25,000 bases of DNA from Glandiceps talaboti. Lineage: Eukaryota; Hemichordata; Enteropneusta; Spengelidae. Below the pieces are notes generated by a model that worked only from the letters and a program-made list of their open reading frames with translations, was not told the DNA's origin and made no database searches. The stretch is taken from positions 5,952,822 to 5,977,821 of the forward strand of contig NC_135570.1 of assembly GCF_964340395.1 (NCBI RefSeq). Reading direction: 5' to 3'. This document shows, in pieces, positions 19,786 to 25,000 of this stretch. The position numbers and the translations under genes are program-made. The stretch's first letter is position 1. Each line of letters starts with the position of its first letter.

Positions 19786-20345
19786 TAGTAACAGGAAAAG
19801 ATTAATGGTATTTTTTTTTATTTCCGGGCGCATACTACGTTAATATGAAGATAGTAGCCTTTTTAGAATAAACGAGAATAAAAACATAACATGAACACAA
19901 TTGTGACGACTCCTGAAGATTGCATTTAAGTGTCAACATGCCTTGTTGCTTATTCCTTTAACGGAAATACGAACAGATATATCGTTACTCTGCATAGTAC
20001 TATCATGTCATTACCTCGAATTTCAGAATAAAACATTTTTGCACAAACATCTTTAGTGGTATTTAGATCACAAATTTACGAAAATTGAATTTATAGCTTT
20101 TGGGGGGAACAGAGAGCGTGTACTAATGACATCATTCGGTAATGTATTGAATGGGTTGCGGTGATAGTCTTTTGCCAAGTGTTATCAAAACGTCTCTACG
20201 TTATTCCAAGTGTTATAAAGCATTTTAATTTCAGTATGATTCTGTATCTCCATCATTATCTTGGAATGCCTGTTTGGTTTCATATCAGGCAAGAATGCTA
20301 AGTGGCTCTGATTTCAATGGCATGAAAAGGATAGTTCATTATGAA

Positions 20346-20372
20346 ATATAAATATAAATATAAATATGAAGG
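20346..20372. repeat. Short (ATAAAT)n microsatellite
   Basis: Four hexamer units of ATAAAT in an otherwise unremarkable A+T-rich stretch (19786-20560) without exons. Confidence 0.8.
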
Positions 20373-20562
20373 TTAGCCGTTTTGTATATCGTTTAATTAT
20401 CGTTTATTGACATATCAATCGTACGTAATTATAATTTTGTCATTGACAGGTATTACGTAATGTATCTAGGAGACCTATGCATGATTCTTAAAATAAAACA
20501 TTAATTTTGATGAATATTTTATTACTAACTCAACGTTTATTTACATTTTGAGGAGTGAACAT

Positions 20563-20830
20563 GGTGACTTTGATGGTAATAGGGTAGAAAGAACCCGATG
20601 ATCTATAAATTCATTCGATTCAATACAAATTTTAAACCCATGCCCTAGTATTGGTACAATCCGCTAAACTCAAAATGTATTAACGTTAACGTTATTGATG
20701 AGTTGGACAGGAGTAGGGTTATGGCGTAGAAAGACTATGAGGATTCATACATTCATTTGACCCAAAGATGATACGTGTATTTAGCAATGCTATAGTATTA
20801 GTACAAGTGTAATTATGACTCAAACGTGGA
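20563..20830. repeat. Old tandem duplication, period about 145 bp
   Basis: The first unit (GTAGAAAGAACCCGATGATCTATAAATTCATTCGA...CCTAGTATTGGTACAA...ACTCAAAATG) is repeated with many changes (GTAGAAAGACTATGAGGATTCATACATTCATTTGA...TATAGTATTAGTACAA...ACTCAAACG). Both units have the same block order. They are non-coding and of no recognised family. Confidence 0.6.
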
Positions 20831-21044
20831 CCACTTTTTTACAGCAGTTAATCCCTTCTGTTTCAGCTAGATGACAAAATAAGTGGTTCTATACGTGTAT
20901 AGAGTGGTTAAAATGAACATCAGTCATTACATCCTAAAAGCTATATTCCATTAAGATTAATATGGAGTAAAGAGAGATCTGCAATTAGTTCTATTTATCC
21001 TACTGTTGTCATGAAAAGAAAGAACTTGAAGAAATCTGGGAATT

Positions 21045-21115
21045 ACAGGATTCGGCGGCCATTTTCGATACTAAATTGTTTCATTTTCGTATCAATTTGA
21101 CATCAATATGATAAA
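21045..21115 (+). repeat. Dispersed repeat family, copy 4 (partial)
   Basis: It keeps GGATTCGGCGGCCATTTTCGA, TTCATTTTCGTATCAATTTGACATC, corresponding to the 3' half of the copy at 19570-19785. The 5' half is not convincing. Confidence 0.55.
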
Positions 21116-24100
21116 ATGCATGGTGATCCCTCTTATTTATCATTTCTTCAAGAAGCTGATGTCAACAGCAAAAGTTCGAGACTTTTAGTCAGAGGCGTAT
21201 AATACGTCAACGCAAAGGAAGATTTTAAACACTTTCGATATTTCTTGAGTAATATGTAGATTATTCACAAAATTGTTGCTCAATTCAAAAGTTAGACTCC
21301 TGATACCAAATGACCTTTTATTAATTTTGTATTTGTTCTTCTTCTAATTTTGTATTTTGTCCGTTACTATTAATTTAGTGATACCCTGTTCTTGTGTATT
21401 CCTTCATATCTAGCACTACAAGCGTGAGAACATAACTAGACTGTACAGTGTATTAGGCCTTTAGCTCACGTAGAATTCCCATCACGAGAAGAAACGAGTA
21501 GAATGTCTAATGATCATTGCTACCTACAAGTCATTTTACAGACAAGGTATAATAACGTCAATTTTTATTGATTTTTTTTCAAACTTCAAAATCTTTCTAC
21601 TTAGTTGGTGTGGCGTCAATATGTTCAGACACCTTCTCTTAATAGTTTCGTTGTTTGCAAAGACCACCATGTTCGAGAATAGAAAACAAGATAAGGAAAT
21701 CACCTTCAGCTCACGGATACGATTATGAGTAGCTATATACACTGCTAGTGTTTTAAGCAATCTGTGAGAGCATGACATGTTCTTAACGCTGTCAGATTAT
21801 AGTTGGACTTTTATCTGATATATGACCTAACATTTTCACTTCAAATCAACATCAAGCGATGCATAATAAAGACACAGTACTCTATCAATCTGATGTTGTC
21901 ATCAGTGTGCCAATGTTTTATTGATAAGTTTCTTAATCCAGGCATTCCAAAAAATAAAAAAACAAAAAACACTATCACTATCACTATCATCTTACACAAA
22001 GTTCTACATTGCCATAAAGCCTTAAATCATTCCCTTGATAGATGTGTAGATATTAAAATCTAATATCCCGTTGTAATCATAGCTAGTCCTGGGATTCTGC
22101 TGAGTTATAGCAACAGCAACACACCATCAAATAGGTTGAGAATCTCCTCGTTTCCATATATTAAGGCATACTTTTGATACATACAACCAATATCCTAGCA
22201 ACGTACATGCTATACGAATCATACTATGTTTAAGATCTAGTAGTCTACGTAATTTAAATCATACGAGCCTGTTTACCTTTCTTGCATTATTAGTGAAATA
22301 CTTCCATGTATAACTGTTGCAGTTATGTACCATCATCCCCTGTTCCATACTAGCCAAGGTCATAGACTAACTCTCAATAAATCGATCTGTGTACAAAAAG
22401 CTTGTTGCCACCCTGAATCGTCGTTCTGTTGAGATTCGTCGACCTATCGATGGTAGTTGACAATGACATAGCTGATAAAGGGAACTGCATTAATTAATTG
22501 ACGGATATTGACTAGGTGATAGTCATGCTGACTCTACAATCATAGTGTCAAGCTATTGCTAACAAAAAGCATTGACTTTTCATTTACTTTTAAATTACAT
22601 GGTTATGTTGAATCTGTGTACATCAACCAAATTATAGCACACTCGAGACACAGAAAGGGGTTTTTGAAGGTCTCTGTACATCATTCCCTGGTAGTAATCA
22701 TGCGTCTGTCATATTCAAAGGTCGTGTCAATTAAGAGCGACGTGATGAGACAGTCATTGCATTGCCTGTAAGCATCCGATGTGGAATTGCATCGACTTAA
22801 ATATACCTCGATTTATCATATAACAGCCACAGCCCGTTGTATCAAAAGGTGCGAACACCAGGAAGTCGTCAAAGGTGTTGCTGGTATTGATTGTGGTCCT
22901 TTTCCAACAATCGCGTAGGCGAAAAACGAATATTGTATCATTAAGGTTTTACTGTTGTCAAATGTTGAAGTCATCCAACATAATACTGACTAGTGAAATA
23001 AACAGTACAACTTTGACTGGAAAGAAGTGTGTAAATTTGAAACAAAATGAAGTAAAAACTGGGCTCAATACAAATTGCTTTGTAATACTGTTATATATTA
23101 AGGAAACGATATGGCTTGAAGCCTATGCGTCAGAGAATCGATGAGTTTCATTTTCAACATTTGATGGATGCAATACAAGAATTAATTTACACAGCACGTT
23201 TTACTTTTGTCTATCTGCCATTTAGATTCTATGAAAAAGTAGGAGTATCAAGGCTTATTTTGTCAAATTAATTGACCCAATTTAACTCAGGATGCACTCA
23301 ATATACTCTAGAATATATAAGAAGTAAACTTCGGACCACAGTAATGGAAATAGTGAGGCCTATTAAGCAGATTGGAGGAAATAGCATGTCATGTTTTTAA
23401 GTATTTGTAATCCAAGTGTTAGCCAAACTGTTTAATCTACAAATTTCATTGAGAGATTTACCTGCATTTGTGACGTCTAGGTTAGAATTTTTTCATACAG
23501 CTAAGCTTAGTCATGAAAACTGTCATGTTATTTATCTTATTTGAATGAGAAATGAAGCCTCCAAGGTGGATCTATTTCTCCCAATACGCTTTCGGTTGTT
23601 TATTTTTGAAAGACACTGCGAACGAGAACGTGATCACGAACATCCGTTGGATGGTCAATATGGTGTCAACATTATAACAGATAAGTATTTCTCTATTTGC
23701 AGCCGAAAATCACTGGGTCAATAAAAGGTTTGACCATGGCTTACTCGTGAAATGTACTTTTGTACAGACGAACGTAATACAAACATTGTGACTTTGAGGG
23801 TAAACATACTATATATCACAACCAACAAGTGATTAATTCCTGTTCCGTCTCAACAAGCCACAATTGTATGCTCAAATGTCTCGTACGTATTACTTATTTG
23901 ATGTCATGACTGTACACAGCAGTGCATGAAGTATTCTTGCTTGGTAATAATTCGCATTGACGTCATCAAAGTGTGTGAAGTATGTAAATATTTACAAAAA
24001 TCATCACTAATCGCAACAAACTTAAGACATATGAATCATCAATAACAGTATACACAGAACTAGTAACTATTGCAGTACAAGAAACACTTGCTTGGGTTCA

Positions 24101-25000
24101 AACTTAGAAGCAATTGAAGGATTGATAAAACGACAGTCTTGGCCTATTTTCACCAGAATTGCACGACTCAAGACATGATGTTGCGACCAAGTGTAATTAT
24201 GTATGTTTCCTGCTGTGGTTTTCAAAAGAATGAATTCCCCCTTTCAACATATTTTCTTTGAAAGGTTAAATGGCACTGTTTAAAAAGACCACTGTCATTA
24301 ATCAAATCACAAATACACAACAGCCCCTATCAATTTCTCTTTAATATCCTTATCAAATACTCCAATCATGTCCATCAAGGACAAATTATAAATAGAATTG
24401 TAAAGACTACTAAATGATACAATTTTAGTCTAGAAATAACTAAGAGTTAAAGAGAGCTAAGTGGTCATAAAAGCGTAGACACTTCAGAATATTCCCAGTT
24501 AGTAGTATTAATAGCGACGAAAGACTATCAAATTGAAGATATTCTTAAAAGTATAATATCCGGAGAAAATCTCCTTACGATGCTAAGTTATAAATACCAT
24601 TACAATATTGAATGCTTCGGTTGTTGTATCAACAGCCTTTGCCTGGTGAACAACTCAAATGATGCATTAGTATCGTAGAGTAAGTACATGCTCATGGCAT
24701 TGACAGCACGAAATAAGAGACTCCCTGTAGTATTCTCAGACTTCAAAGGATAAGCCATAGATCTCACCATGAAACTTCTTGTATTTTTCGTCTTTCCTAA
24801 CATGTCGTGGAGGTAACAATATATACTGCAGGCATATATCTGTTTTTAACAGATGGATATTTCCAAGTTATCAATTTAGTTTCCAGCAATCGATTTCTTT
24901 GAAACATTCCTTAACAAGAACAATGTAATACATAAATATAGATACAATTTGACAAGATGTAATATAATGTGATATACCATGCTCTATCATACGATATGAT
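21116..25000. other. No recognisable gene
   Basis: About 3.9 kb with only short scattered open frames (21510-21728, 21803-22063, 22556-22771 and 22875-23144 plus; 24600-24803 minus). None has flanking splice signals in matching phase, a signal peptide fitting RET exon 1, or a motif I know. No microsatellite longer than about 20 bases and no RNA gene is seen. Confidence 0.4.

Overview
The window looks like nuclear DNA of an invertebrate bilaterian animal. It is A+T-rich (roughly two thirds by eye), full of tetranucleotide microsatellites and degenerate dispersed repeats, and has only small islands of coding sequence bounded by GT-AG splice sites. No bacterial-style gene, operon, CRISPR array, rRNA or intact tRNA is visible. 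The species cannot be fixed from the sequence; hemichordate, amphioxus, echinoderm or mollusc would all fit.

Region 1 (about 0.4-3.3 kb, minus strand) holds three consecutive exons of a RET receptor tyrosine kinase orthologue, equivalent to human exons 2, 3 and 4 (cadherin-like domains CLD1 and CLD2 and the start of CLD3). Sequence landmarks, exon sizes (273, 261 and 239 bp) and all intron phases (1, 1, 1, 0) agree with human RET as I recall it. A weak candidate for the next exon runs directly into a hairpin-forming repeat at 328-385. The signal-peptide exon was not found, and the rest of the gene (CLD3-4, cysteine-rich region, transmembrane segment, kinase) lies beyond the left edge.

Region 2 (3.3-11.2 kb) has no recognisable gene. 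It carries long compound microsatellites at 4.56, 6.86, 8.2 and 9.75 kb, and a reverse copy of a dispersed repeat at 10.7-10.9 kb.

Region 3 (11.2-16.1 kb) contains an apparently unrecognised plus-strand gene of at least five phase-0 exons. It would encode a protein of about 221 residues with two C-x2-C...C-x2-H clusters and a Glu/Thr/Pro repeat. A ZNF143/Staf-like promoter element lies just upstream, and an oppositely oriented one lies just past its stop codon. One intron holds two SINE-like elements in tail-to-tail inverted orientation around a CACTA/CACTG pentamer array. Another intron holds a (GT)n run followed by a satellite-like tandem array of about 145 bp period.

Region 4 (16.1-25 kb) shows no convincing gene. 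It holds two more copies of the dispersed repeat and one old tandem duplication. If RET exon 1 lies to the right of the plus-strand gene, that gene is nested antisense inside RET intron 1; otherwise the two are head-to-head neighbours. The window alone does not decide.
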